A stretch of DNA of 64,000 nucleotides from an uncultured Lachnospira sp. (GCA_934343805.1 CAKRIN010000009.1:35231-99230); one strand, 5' to 3'. Numbered from the stretch's first letter, positions 26,795 to 35,454 are shown. Numbers and translations are program-made. Notes: a model not told the origin generated them from the sequence alone.

Positions 26795-26987
26795 GTTCTC
26801 ATCGCTGCCTGTACTTCTATTTCCATCACTACATGCACTTCTATTCTCATCGCTGCTCGCGCTCCCAGCTTTATTCCAGAGCTTCGCTCTGTCATTGTCG
26901 CGGCGCTCCTCGAATATCCGTGAAGAAATTCCAATTCATGCAAGCATGATTGTAATTTTTCACTTCTATTCTCATCGCTGCTCGCGC
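26795..26987 (-). repeat. speA leader: degenerate tandem repeats and a dispersed hairpin
   Basis: On the minus strand a unit GCGATGAGAATAGAAGTG occurs at about 26960-26980 and 26835-26855, with diverged tandem copies down to the speA ribosome site (GTGATGGAAATAGAAGTACA, GCGATGAGAACAG). Between them lies AGAGCGAAGCTCT (26878-26890), part of an element also seen at 7162-7200. Several in-frame and out-of-frame ATGs are created. I could not place a convincing promoter in this stretch. Confidence 0.5.
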
Positions 26988-27313
26988 AAAAAAGGCGTGA
27001 TTAATTTTAAATCAATCACGCCTGTATAATCATATTCTATCTTCTTTTTGATTACTGTATATTGACAAATACAGAAAATCTGACCTTTCAGAGTTTATCC
27101 AAGTAAGTCACTGTTACCGCTCTTATTGACCGTTTCACAAGATGATATGCTCTCTCGCATGATAATTTAAAAATCAACTTATAAAATTTGAGCTTCTAAC
27201 TCAATCAATAATGTGTGCCCTCGTCACACTCGGCAACCGACCCGCCCGTCCGCAAGGCTTAACATGTAATCATGTGGTCTGTATTTGTGATATCTTTTTA
27301 TATCCAAAATACC
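26986..27313 (-). ncRNA. Structured non-coding RNA, raiA-motif-like
   Basis: A stand-alone transcription unit of about 325 nt: promoter TTGACA-N17-TATATT just before, intrinsic terminator at its end. The 5' segment ACAAATACAGA (27278-27288) can pair perfectly with TCTGTATTTGT (27065-27075), closing a 224-nt core. Inside are hairpins CATGATTACATG, GTGTG/CACAC around ACGAGGG, and ATGC/GCAT around GAGAGA, with a GC-rich block (CTTGCGGACGGGCGGGTC) unlike the surrounding AT-rich DNA. No reading frame fits. The layout and core length recall the raiA-motif RNA of Clostridia, but that name is from memory and unverified. A cis-acting leader of speA is the alternative, but the terminator would then have to be read through. 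Confidence 0.6.
26993..27023 (-). terminator. Intrinsic terminator of the structured RNA
   Basis: AGGCGTGATT (26993-27002) pairs with AATCACGCCT (27014-27023); leftward it ends in CCTTTTTT. Confidence 0.8.
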
Positions 27314-27318
27314 CTTAA

Positions 27319-27347
27319 AATATAATATAACTGTCTACCGGTGTCAA
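27319..27347 (-). promoter_or_regulatory. Promoter of the structured RNA
   Basis: Perfect TTGACA (27342-27347) - 17 nt - TATATT (27319-27324); transcription should start near 27313 (GGG). Confidence 0.7.
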
Positions 27348-27383
27348 TAACATTTGTTATATTTATTCCATTTTTTACTGAAT

Positions 27384-28125
27384 CAATCTCTTTTTCCTTT
27401 TTTTACGCCTTCGTGCGCCTTCCTAGATCTTGCCACTTCCGCACTTCTTAATTTCATGCGCAAAAGGCATACTAATCCAATCTCGTTCCCCTTTTTAGTA
27501 CGTCTTCCCAGCTCTCGACACTTCCGCATTTCTTAATTTTCGCGCAAAAGGCGTACTTATCCAATCTATTTTCCCTTTTTAGTACGCCTTTCCAACTCTC
27601 AACTCAGCCTCACCTCTCAATTCCTTGCGCCAAATACATACTTATCTAATCTATTTTTCCTTTTTCGTACGCCTTACTAGCTCTCAACTCATCCGCACTT
27701 CTTAATTTCATGCGCAAAAGACGTACTTATCCAATCTATTTTCCCTTTTTAGTACGCCTTTCCAGCTCTTGCCTCAACTACACTTCTTAATTCCCTGCGC
27801 AAAAGGCGTACTTATCCAATCTATTTTCCCTTTTTAGTACGCCTTCCCAGCTCTCGACACTTCCGCACCTCTTAATTTTCTATGCAAAAGGCGTACTTAT
27901 CCAATCTCTTTTCTCTTTTTAGTACGCCTTTCCAACTCTCGACACATCCGCACTTCTTAATTTCATGCGCAAAAGACGTACTAATCCAATCTCTTTTCTC
28001 TTTTTAGTACGCTTTAGTGTGCCTTCCCAGCTCTTACCACTTCCGCACTTCTTAATTTCATGCGCAAAAGGCGTACTAATCCAATCTCTTTTCTCTTTTT
28101 AGTACGCTTTAGTGCGCCTTCCCTG
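27384..28125. repeat. Tandem array of an 85-bp hairpin unit (about eight copies)
   Basis: Copies of GCGCAAAAGGCGTACT begin at about 27458, 27542, 27627, 27712, 27797, 27882, 27967 and 28062; the spacing is 84-85 bp, with the last interval 95 because of an added TAGTGTGCCT. Each unit reads AAGGCGTACT, about 23-25 nt rich in T and C, AGTACGCCTT, then a conserved 30-nt linker (CAGCTCTCGACACTTCCGCA). The two 10-mers form a stem. The third copy (27627) is the most decayed. As 85 is not a multiple of three and frames are broken, it is not coding. It lies between the type VII island and the polyamine operon. Confidence 0.85.
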
Positions 28126-28218
28126 ATCCTTTAATCTATAATTCTTCCATTGAAGCAATGCTTAACACTGCTGATAATACTGATGGTACCCTGCATCTTA
28201 TTCACAAGAACTTTTCAC

Positions 28219-28272
28219 ACAAACTATCCACACAAACTATCCACACAAACTATCCACACAAACTATCCACAT
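28219..28272. repeat. Four 13-bp tandem repeats carrying DnaA-box-like nonamers
   Basis: The unit ACACAAACTATCC is repeated four times. Each junction gives CTATCCACA (28224-28232, 28237-28245, 28250-28258, 28263-28271), one base away from the DnaA box TTATCCACA. All four have the same orientation and a 13-bp period. Confidence 0.75.
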
Positions 28273-28288
28273 AGCCTTTTCAAATATA

Positions 28289-29362
28289 TCACTTATCTTT
28301 TAATTTGCTGCTATACACCTTCCGTGCTACCGCAAATGCTTCCTCCGGAATCCCCATTTCTCGATACATTTCTTTCCAGTCTTCTGTAAGTTGTCCTTTT
28401 AATTCAAGCTGTGTTTTCCTGTTGATATCTGAAAATACACCAAACCATTTACGGATATCAGGATTGCTTTTGTAAAAGCTGCTGCCCTCACGCTGTATCT
28501 GCATGTCCATAACTGCTGTTATCTGTAACATAAGATGCAGTTCACCAGTTACATCAGACGCCTCCATGAGAACATCAGGTCTTTTGTTGTAAAAGTCCAT
28601 AAAGTACTGCATAGCACCCTTTGTATCCTCTCTTGCAAGAAAAGATGATAAAACCGCTTTCAGCTCTCTTGTTTCGGCTTTTTCGCCGACCATTCCGACC
28701 TTACATTCCTTAACCTTAAGATTGTTCACTCTTACCCACACAAGCAATAAGAATTCAGATATAAAGCCAAACACACGCCTGTGATATGAATCCTTATCAG
28801 TCTCCATATCAATGCGCTTCTGAACCTCAAAGAATATCGTAAACAGCCATTCTGCATATTTATCAAAAAGCTCTTTAGAAGTAACTACCATGTTTCCAAA
28901 ATAAGTCTCATTACTATTAACAAGTTGTATAAATGTATCATAATATTCAGGATATAACTCCTTAATGACTTCTCCTGTCATGTCAAGTGCAGCTACATTA
29001 TGATTAGCAGCAAATCCATAATGATACGAATTATTAAGAACAACTCTCTTGGTTGTCACAAGATCGTACTCCTTAAAAATCTGCTCATACTGCATTTCAT
29101 TCATAATATGCTCGTTCTCATCAATAAGAAATCTTCTGTAATGGCATGTCCCAACATAATTAATATCATGCACATTTTTCCATATCCAGTATAATCCTGT
29201 GAGTTCGCTGTAATAACCATTAAGAGCAGATATATTATCCCCTGTATCATCCCGAAGATATCCAAGTGAAGAATTGAGGGCTGTTCCCACCTGAAGCGGA
29301 ACATACATGTCATCATCTGTTTTATTAAATTCTTTGTGAGTCAGTGTATATATCTTAATATT
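28289..29362 (-). CDS. DUF4422-type glycosyltransferase-like protein
   Basis: 357 aa from ATG 29362, which has AAGGAG with a 7-nt spacer. The N-terminal block IKIYTLTHKEF, then YVPLQVGTALN, LNGYYSELTGLYWIWKN and VGTCHYRRFL match the DUF4422 family, found in capsule and exopolysaccharide clusters and thought to transfer sugars. The C-terminal 100 residues are helical and not recognised. Placed as the last gene of the type VII island, it might glycosylate a surface protein; that is speculation. Confidence 0.78.
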   Translation of the reverse strand, partial: NIKIYTLTHKEFNKTDDDMYVPLQVGTALNSSLGYLRDDTGDNISALNGYYSELTGLYWIWKNVHDINYVGTCHYRRFLIDENEHIMNEMQYEQIFKEYDLVTTKRVVLNNSYHYGFAANHNVAALDMTGEVIKELYPEYYDTFIQLVNSNETYFGNMVVTSKELFDKYAEWLFTIFFEVQKRIDMETDKDSYHRRVFGFISEFLLLVWVRVNNLKVKECKVGMVGEKAETRELKAVLSSFLAREDTKGAMQYFMDFYNKRPDVLMEASDVTGELHLMLQITAVMDMQIQREGSSFYKSNPDIRKWFGVFSDINRKTQLELKGQLTEDWKEMYREMGIPEEAFAVARKVYSSKLKDK

Positions 29363-29408
29363 CATTAATCTACTCCTTATTAAGGTCACATAAAGCACTA
29401 TTTCTTAC

Positions 29409-29819
29409 TTAAATCCGTTCATCCGTACTTTTTAATGTTATTTCATCTACTATATCAAATATTCTGGTAACATTTCTATTGTTTTCCTGTAAAATTTCAG
29501 TTACATTGTCATTAGATATTATAGCATCTGAAGACAGTATGCTTGTCTCTGATGATAATTCATCTGTTGTTAATTCATCCGTTGCTAATTCGTCTGTTGT
29601 AACATCAAAGTCCGCATATGAAAATGAATTGCTATTATGATTATCATTTTCAAGCGCTTTTTTCTGTCTTTCTTTCATAGCTTTTCTGGCGTTCATTCCA
29701 GTTAGATTTCCTATTACTCTGTCTATTCTGAATATGAAAAAAAGAATAACCGCAGCCACAAAAAATACTATAGCTAATATGAATCCTATCATAGATATTA
29801 TTCCATATACTCCAGCCAT
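29409..29819 (-). CDS. Small single-pass membrane protein of the type VII island
   Basis: 136 aa from ATG 29819 (GGAGGAGA upstream, inside the end of the kinase gene). One long hydrophobic segment near residues 4-30 is followed by a basic cytoplasmic stretch (ARKAMKERQKK) and an acidic Thr/Ser-rich tail with the tandem motif TDELATDELTTDEL. The threonine-rich acidic repeats next to a Ser/Thr kinase gene make it a possible phosphorylation target; this is inference. No family recognised. Confidence 0.7.
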   Translation of the reverse strand: MAGVYGIISMIGFILAIVFFVAAVILFFIFRIDRVIGNLTGMNARKAMKERQKKALENDNHNSNSFSYADFDVTTDELATDELTTDELSSETSILSSDAIISNDNVTEILQENNRNVTRIFDIVDEITLKSTDERI

Positions 29820-29820
29820 A

Positions 29821-31554
29821 TTAATTTCTCTCCTCCACATTCTTATATACTGTATCAACATTTTTCATATATGTATCCCGGTTATTAACTATATTATTAA
29901 ATATATTTATAGTTACATCACGTGTTATTGTGTTGCCAATTTCATTGGTTTTATCATATATATTTGTCATAACATCTGTAACCTCATTCTTATTAATTCC
30001 AATTGATGCCATACTCTTTAACTGACCCTGCATAAGATTTAATAAAGACTGATATACAGTAAGCTTAATATATGCCTTATCTGAACTATCATATTCATCA
30101 AGATTATCTATGCATTCTTTTAGTGTAATCAATAATGATTCGTATTCCTCATATGTAGGTTCCTTAACATTATTTGAACTGACTACATAGTTCTTGTAAA
30201 AAGAACATAATGCATAATAACTTTTAGCAATCTCATATTTGTTGAACTTCCCTGCAAGCTGATCATTAGATACTATACTTGCGAAGAAGGGTTCTGCCTT
30301 AAGCGCTCTTACCCTTAAAGAGTCTCCCTCCGTATCTGACGCCGTATACCACAGAAGGTACATAGTTCCAATCTTGTAATTAAGCTCTGCAAAATCAGTT
30401 CCATCAGCATCGTATTTACCTTTGTTGTTTCCACTAAAAGCCGAATTATATAATGACATAAATTCCATACTTTCAGCCTCTCCAAACTGTCCATTGGCAT
30501 CATACGCATCAAGAATTTTTATGTATGCATCAGTCTTATATGGATATAAATTAATTGCAGTCTTATATGTTTCAATCTTTTCATCATATGAAGTCGCTGT
30601 ACTTACGGATATTTTCTTATCATAATCTTTATCATTCTCATTCACTTTTAAAGCATTAAAAGTTATTCCAACCGCAAGTGATACCAATGCTACAGCTGCA
30701 ACGCCAGAAAATATTTTTAACTTTCTTTTTAACTTTCCTTTGTATTCATCATCAACTTCATTGTAATGTTCCAATGCATACATAAGTTCATCACAACTCT
30801 GATATCTCTCGTCAGGATTAGACTTCGTACATTTTTCAATAATATACTCTAATCCGGCAGATAATGATGGATTCCATGTTCTTATAGGATACATCTCATA
30901 TGGTTCTTCTGCTGGATTCTGTCCTGTAACAAGATGATATAATGTTGCTCCCAGACAATATATATCAGTTCTTGCATCCGTCTGACCTCTTCCTCCAAAC
31001 TGTTCCGGTGCAGCATATCCTCTTGTTCCAAGATTAATCGTATCTGAAAGATTTTTCTGCTTATATTCCCTTGCTATACCAAAATCAATTACTTTAAGAT
31101 TTCCCTCTGGCTTTAACATAACATTTGCCGGTTTCATATCTCGATATATAATAGGCGGATTCTGTTTATGAAGATATCCTAATGCATCACACAGCTGCTT
31201 TGCCCACTCAATCACACGTTCCTGTGGCTGAGCACCATTCTTCTGAAGAATCTTATCCAGAGACTCCCCTTCTATATAATCCATAACGACATATATTTTA
31301 TCCGAATTATCTATAATATCTACTATTCGAGGCAATGCCGGATGATCAAGCCTCTTCATAAGATTAGCCTCTACCAGAAGACTCTGCACCACTACTTCAT
31401 TATTGGCATCATTAGCAATTTTAGTAATCTCTTTAATTGCCCACTGTTTATTAAGGTGTTTATCCATTGCAAGATATACAACAGACATTCCACCTCTGCC
31501 AATTTCCATGAGAACTTCATACTTATTATCGATTAACTCTCCTCTTTGTGCCAT
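29821..31554 (-). CDS. Membrane Ser/Thr protein kinase (PknB/Hanks type)
   Basis: 577 aa. The kinase domain (about 10-270) has the glycine loop GRGGMSVVYLA, the lysine in AIKEI, catalytic YRDMKPANVM, VIDFGIA and YAAPEQF, so it should be active. A transmembrane helix lies at about 283-303, and the 270-residue extracellular part shows no PASTA repeats; it looks helical and possibly TPR-like. AGGAG precedes the start by six nucleotides. It is paired with the PP2C phosphatase just upstream and the FHA proteins of the same operon, so it probably controls the secretion system. Confidence 0.93.
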   Translation of the reverse strand: MAQRGELIDNKYEVLMEIGRGGMSVVYLAMDKHLNKQWAIKEITKIANDANNEVVVQSLLVEANLMKRLDHPALPRIVDIIDNSDKIYVVMDYIEGESLDKILQKNGAQPQERVIEWAKQLCDALGYLHKQNPPIIYRDMKPANVMLKPEGNLKVIDFGIAREYKQKNLSDTINLGTRGYAAPEQFGGRGQTDARTDIYCLGATLYHLVTGQNPAEEPYEMYPIRTWNPSLSAGLEYIIEKCTKSNPDERYQSCDELMYALEHYNEVDDEYKGKLKRKLKIFSGVAAVALVSLAVGITFNALKVNENDKDYDKKISVSTATSYDEKIETYKTAINLYPYKTDAYIKILDAYDANGQFGEAESMEFMSLYNSAFSGNNKGKYDADGTDFAELNYKIGTMYLLWYTASDTEGDSLRVRALKAEPFFASIVSNDQLAGKFNKYEIAKSYYALCSFYKNYVVSSNNVKEPTYEEYESLLITLKECIDNLDEYDSSDKAYIKLTVYQSLLNLMQGQLKSMASIGINKNEVTDVMTNIYDKTNEIGNTITRDVTINIFNNIVNNRDTYMKNVDTVYKNVEERN

Positions 31555-31563
31555 GCCTTTCTC

Positions 31564-32334
31564 CTAAACCGCTTTAATAACTAAAGCTGTAATATTATCT
31601 TTCTCGTGTCTTTGTATGTTAAGCTGGATAAGTCTTTCAATGTGTTCCTGTATCTGTTCCTTATCAACATATCCATCTGGTCTTAATTCATTAAACATAT
31701 CCATCTTAGTAATTTCATGCCTGAATCCATCACAGCATAACATCAATGCCTCTCCTGACCTTAATGTTCCCTCATAATAATCAGGAACAACCTTAGTAGT
31801 AGCACCTATACACTGAAGCAGAACATTCCTTCTTGGATCATGTTCTGCCTCTTCTTCTGTCAGCCTTCCCTGCTTCACTTCCCTTGCCACTAATGACTGA
31901 TCTATAGTAACCTGTTCCACTGATGAAGAGGAAATGCTATACATTCTTGAATCTCCAACATTGACAGCATAATACTTATCACCATATATCAGCACTGCAA
32001 TCAACGTTGTACCCAATTGTGTATAATTATTCTTGCCATATTGAAAAAGAATGTCGTTCTGATATTGAATAAGATTATTCCATGAGCTATATACATCCGA
32101 TGGTTTGAAATCATCTGTAATCATAGTTGGCAATATATTCTCAAACCATTCCGAATATGCACTGACTACATTAGCACTTGCTAATTCTCCTTTTTCAAGT
32201 CCTCCCATTCCATCACATAGTACTGCTAATGCAATCTGTCCTTTGTCCGTCTGTGCTATACGGCATACCACACTGTCCTGATTAGTATCTTTGCTTATAC
32301 CTACATTAGTTCCCGCACCTATAATATACTTCAT
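31564..32334 (-). CDS. PP2C-family Ser/Thr protein phosphatase
   Basis: 256 aa from ATG 32334; an earlier in-frame GTG overlaps the upstream gene. Metal-binding motifs are intact: SKDTNQDS, LCDGMGG, VNVGDSR and HEKDNITALV near the end. It would reverse phosphorylation by the neighbouring kinase in the cytoplasm. Spacing to the kinase gene is nine bases. Confidence 0.93.
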   Translation of the reverse strand: MKYIIGAGTNVGISKDTNQDSVVCRIAQTDKGQIALAVLCDGMGGLEKGELASANVVSAYSEWFENILPTMITDDFKPSDVYSSWNNLIQYQNDILFQYGKNNYTQLGTTLIAVLIYGDKYYAVNVGDSRMYSISSSSVEQVTIDQSLVAREVKQGRLTEEEAEHDPRRNVLLQCIGATTKVVPDYYEGTLRSGEALMLCCDGFRHEITKMDMFNELRPDGYVDKEQIQEHIERLIQLNIQRHEKDNITALVIKAV

Positions 32335-32341
32335 ACCTTTA

Positions 32342-32692
32342 TTACCTCTTCGTGCCACAATATGGGCAGACTGTTAATCCCATTCCATACTGATTGCCAC
32401 AATTCTTGCAAAACACAACACCTGTATTACTTCCTGCATTAGCATCCCTGTCATGATTTCCAATCGAAACATTCTTTCCTAAAGTATTGATTGATACATT
32501 TTGCTTTTTTAACTTAATCATGTTAAGTATAGAAATAACTAATGCGGCAATCGCAATAACAGCAACAACAGCCAAAAGAATTATTTCTATAGTACTCATT
32601 GAAAAAGAACTCCCTGAACCACCTGATGAGGCAGAAGCTGACTCAAATGAGTAATCATATTCTATCTGTGCACCAATTATATTAAATAACAT
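32342..32692 (-). CDS. Small membrane protein with C-terminal zinc ribbon
   Basis: 116 aa from ATG 32692, with GGAGG eight nucleotides upstream. A Ser/Gly-rich stretch precedes a transmembrane helix (about 38-62), and the tail carries a zinc ribbon CKNCGNQYGMGLTVCPYCG. The same ribbon type occurs in the FHA protein upstream. Role unknown; it may be an assembly partner in the type VII island. Confidence 0.75.
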   Translation of the reverse strand: MLFNIIGAQIEYDYSFESASASSGGSGSSFSMSTIEIILLAVVAVIAIAALVISILNMIKLKKQNVSINTLGKNVSIGNHDRDANAGSNTGVVFCKNCGNQYGMGLTVCPYCGTKR

Positions 32693-32706
32693 ATATTTTT
32701 CCTCCA

Positions 32707-33888
32707 TCATTTACATTCAAATATAAATTCTTCATCTGATAATCTTATAATATCACCATCCGTAATTTTATATGGTTTACCAGCTTCCAGTCTTACATCA
32801 TTAACAAATGTGCCATTAGTTGATGACATATCCTCAATGCAGAATTCATTACCATCATTCGCAAAAAAAGCATGCGTCCTGCTTACAGTATTATTATTCA
32901 TAATTGCATAATTAACTTTAGAAACCTCTTTACCAACTATGAACTTTGGAAGATTCAGCAATATCTTCTCATTGTTCTTTCTTCTTATAAGAACCGCTTT
33001 CTTTTCTGGCTCTGGAGGTGTCAGTATAACCGTTGCATCTGACCCTGTTACGGCTCCCAGAAATGTTGTTCCACCTGTCATTCCAACTTTCTGATTTTGT
33101 TCCTGCTTTCTTTCAGATCCAAATGCAGCATTATTTCTTTCATAAAGCTTTTCAGATACAGCCTTTATAGGATTATACTCATTAGACACTGTCTCTCCTA
33201 ATCTGCATCCACAAGATTGACAATATATTGCCTCAGCCACATTAACAAATCCACAATTAGGACATATATTATTATCTGTTTTCTCAACATTAGTCTGATT
33301 CTTGCTATCATCAGATTTTAAAGACTCATCATTTCCTGCCATTCTATGTACAAACATCTCAAAATCATACACCGAAAAATTAATATTATTATTAAAATAA
33401 GCTATGAATTCATTCACATAATCAAGACTTTCACCATTATTAAACACTATTGTGTATGGCATTTTCATAAAATAATCTTTCATATTGACATGATTGTCAT
33501 AATTCATAATTGGAATATATAAGAAGAGAAGCTGCTTGTCCATCTGATTAGGCGTATAATATATCTTATCAAAATCCAATAACAAATTCTTCTGATACAT
33601 GACCTTATCCTGAAGATTCTTCATAAGTTCGATTATTTCAAGAAGCATATCTATAAACTGTCTTTTATTCATAACGCCCTTAAAGCGTTCCTTTAAAGAA
33701 TAGCATCCTGTAGTATTAAATGAGATCATCTTAGCACTATCATCATAATTAACCGGCATAAGCTGGGGTATCGCCCTCTGATTAATTATCTGCACTTCCC
33801 TAAAATTAACCTGCTGTCCTTTCAATAATTTAACATTAATACTCTGACATCCTTTTTTAGTTTTTATTTGTATCTTGTTATCCTTCAT
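32707..33888 (-). CDS. DUF6382-FHA protein with central zinc ribbon
   Basis: 393 aa. Residues about 10-185 match the DUF6382 type (SLKERFKGVMNKRQFIDMLL; YQKNLLLDFDKIYYT), which resembles the pseudokinase-like front of EssB/YukC in layout only. A zinc ribbon CPNCGFVNVAEAIYCQSCG lies near 210-230, and the C-terminal FHA domain has NNNTVSRTHAFF and STNGTFVND, the phosphothreonine-binding residues. It should read phosphorylated partners, for example those of the kinase downstream. It may take the place of the missing EssB; that is inference. Confidence 0.82.
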   Translation of the reverse strand: MKDNKIQIKTKKGCQSINVKLLKGQQVNFREVQIINQRAIPQLMPVNYDDSAKMISFNTTGCYSLKERFKGVMNKRQFIDMLLEIIELMKNLQDKVMYQKNLLLDFDKIYYTPNQMDKQLLFLYIPIMNYDNHVNMKDYFMKMPYTIVFNNGESLDYVNEFIAYFNNNINFSVYDFEMFVHRMAGNDESLKSDDSKNQTNVEKTDNNICPNCGFVNVAEAIYCQSCGCRLGETVSNEYNPIKAVSEKLYERNNAAFGSERKQEQNQKVGMTGGTTFLGAVTGSDATVILTPPEPEKKAVLIRRKNNEKILLNLPKFIVGKEVSKVNYAIMNNNTVSRTHAFFANDGNEFCIEDMSSTNGTFVNDVRLEAGKPYKITDGDIIRLSDEEFIFECK

Positions 33889-33907
33889 CTCTTCTTATTC
33901 CTATTCC

Positions 33908-34186
33908 TTATAATTGTGAAGCTTTTCTTGAGAGTTCTTTTTCAATTGATGTGTATTTATCCATAGACTCATCTACAAATACATATAAATCCCTTAATTC
34001 CTGCACTGCCTTTATCACACTATTATTAGTTTTAGATAAATTATATCCAATGTCTTTTGCATTAAGTACATCTGCTTCCAGTTGACACAAAGCTTCGCTT
34101 ATATCTGCCTGAATAGCAGTCACATCCCTTACGATATAATACAGCGCATCATTATCCTGCTTTATATTGCTTATATCTACTTTCAT
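33908..34186 (-). CDS. Small helical protein, type VII island
   Basis: 92 aa, almost entirely predicted helix, with no cysteine-rich or membrane segment. Its start overlaps the stop of the gene before it by four bases. It has the size and helical character of WXG100-like proteins or their chaperones but no W-X-G turn, so I leave the family open. Confidence 0.65.
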   Translation of the reverse strand: MKVDISNIKQDNDALYYIVRDVTAIQADISEALCQLEADVLNAKDIGYNLSKTNNSVIKAVQELRDLYVFVDESMDKYTSIEKELSRKASQL

Positions 34187-34476
34187 AGTATATCTGTCTC
34201 CTCCATCTGGGATATATCATCGTCATCTTCTTCGTCTTCAAGATATTCATCAATTGCATCAGAGATATCTGAATTAACATTCCTGATACATTCAATATCC
34301 TTCTTTATCCTTGCAGAAATTGCATCTATACAATTATTAATATCTGCCACTTCATCCGAATCCCAGTCTTTGTTTATTTCATCCCTATACAGACCAATCC
34401 GCCATCTTATATTCTCTAACCTGTCTGCACAGTTATTAAGCTTTTCTCTTTGAGCATTAGTTGCATCTACATTCAT
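34183..34476 (-). CDS. Small helical protein with WXG-like centre
   Basis: 97 aa; two long helices around NKDWDSDEV, which sits where WXG100 proteins have their turn, followed by a very acidic tail (DEYLEDEEDDDD). It may be a diverged WXG100 substrate or partner. AAGGAG is seven nucleotides upstream of the start; the 20 bases around this start are the same as those at the DUF4422 gene. Confidence 0.65.
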   Translation of the reverse strand: MNVDATNAQREKLNNCADRLENIRWRIGLYRDEINKDWDSDEVADINNCIDAISARIKKDIECIRNVNSDISDAIDEYLEDEEDDDDISQMEETDIL

Positions 34477-34527
34477 TAATCTACTCCTTATTAAATTGCA
34501 ATAACTATCAGTTCAATTATCTATGCA

Positions 34528-35409
34528 TTATGAAATAATAGTATTAGGATTAATTAAAATTATGAAAATGAAAATACAAGCTGCAACAACCATTATTCCG
34601 GTCCAAAAACCTCTCATTTTTTTATTCTTTAAAATTATATTGTTGTTATTTCCGTTTTGTATCATATAATCCCACCTAGGATTAACATAAACCCTAACAT
34701 CAGATCCTATAGGATATTTTCTCTGTATTCTTCCATTCTCGACTACTTTTTGTACAGGCCATGTAACAACCTTTCCATTATTAATATATGAAACATACAT
34801 TACAAGTGCAATCTTTACTCCTTTAGATGTAAAATACTGGTTCCATCTATAATCTGCCACCTTCGCTGTTATAAGATTTTCTTTTCTGCATATTCTAAAA
34901 TTATTAATCAGTGACCTCATTCCAAAAAATATACCCGAAAAAACCACTCCCACAATAAAAAACGCTTTAACCATTACTTGAACTGATATATTCAATTGTT
35001 CCCTGAATACAAGACCCACTCCAATAAGCAGTAAAATCACGCCATAAATAAATGCCATATACGACAATATACCTGGTCTCTTAGTATATCCTACTGATTT
35101 ATAACTATTATTAGTCTTTTTAAACCTATATAGCCCCCCTTCCTGATAAAAGTTCTGATTCGTTTCAAATGTATCTGCACATCCATTTCTCCCTACCAGT
35201 GTATATCTGTAGAATTCCTGCTCTATTCCCAAAGCTTCAATGGAGTCTGGTTCTTCTATTTCTTCTTTCTTTATTATTGTATATTCTTCATATTCTTTTT
35301 TCTTTAGCCTTTTTACATCTTTTATATATGGAATCATCGATATCATCGACATTACTATGACAAAAATCCCAAAAACAAACGCACCTGCAATTATTCCTGT
35401 TAAATCCAT
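34528..35409 (-). CDS. DUF3592-like membrane protein, copy A
   Basis: 293 aa from ATG 35409 with GGAGGAG immediately upstream. Transmembrane segments lie at about 5-25, 115-135, 145-170 and 270-290, with a soluble domain between the first and second and another before the last, ending QNGNNNNIILKNKKMRG. It is a paralogue of the proteins encoded at 36588-37481 and 37532-38419. The bases just before the start match the 3' end of the lipoprotein gene at 38431, a trace of duplication. Function unknown. Confidence 0.78.
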   Translation of the reverse strand: MDLTGIIAGAFVFGIFVIVMSMISMIPYIKDVKRLKKKEYEEYTIIKKEEIEEPDSIEALGIEQEFYRYTLVGRNGCADTFETNQNFYQEGGLYRFKKTNNSYKSVGYTKRPGILSYMAFIYGVILLLIGVGLVFREQLNISVQVMVKAFFIVGVVFSGIFFGMRSLINNFRICRKENLITAKVADYRWNQYFTSKGVKIALVMYVSYINNGKVVTWPVQKVVENGRIQRKYPIGSDVRVYVNPRWDYMIQNGNNNNIILKNKKMRGFWTGIMVVAACIFIFIILINPNTIIS

Positions 35410-35454
35410 TTCTCCTCCTCTAATTCCATACACCTTTATATTTGTTTATCTTGC

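Noticed and set aside
26737-26943. A 68-codon minus-strand frame overlapping the speA start
   Set aside because: No ribosome site, repeat-derived sequence and overlap with speA in another frame; kept only as a possible leader-peptide remark.
26986-27313. T-box, guanidine or lysine riboswitch controlling speA
   Set aside because: I found no T-box GGTGG consensus, no ykkC-type or lysine-riboswitch core; the unit also ends in a terminator over 200 bp before speA.
27384-28125. CRISPR array
   Set aside because: Unit-to-unit sequence between the hairpins is conserved rather than unique, the period is 85 bp and no cas gene is near.
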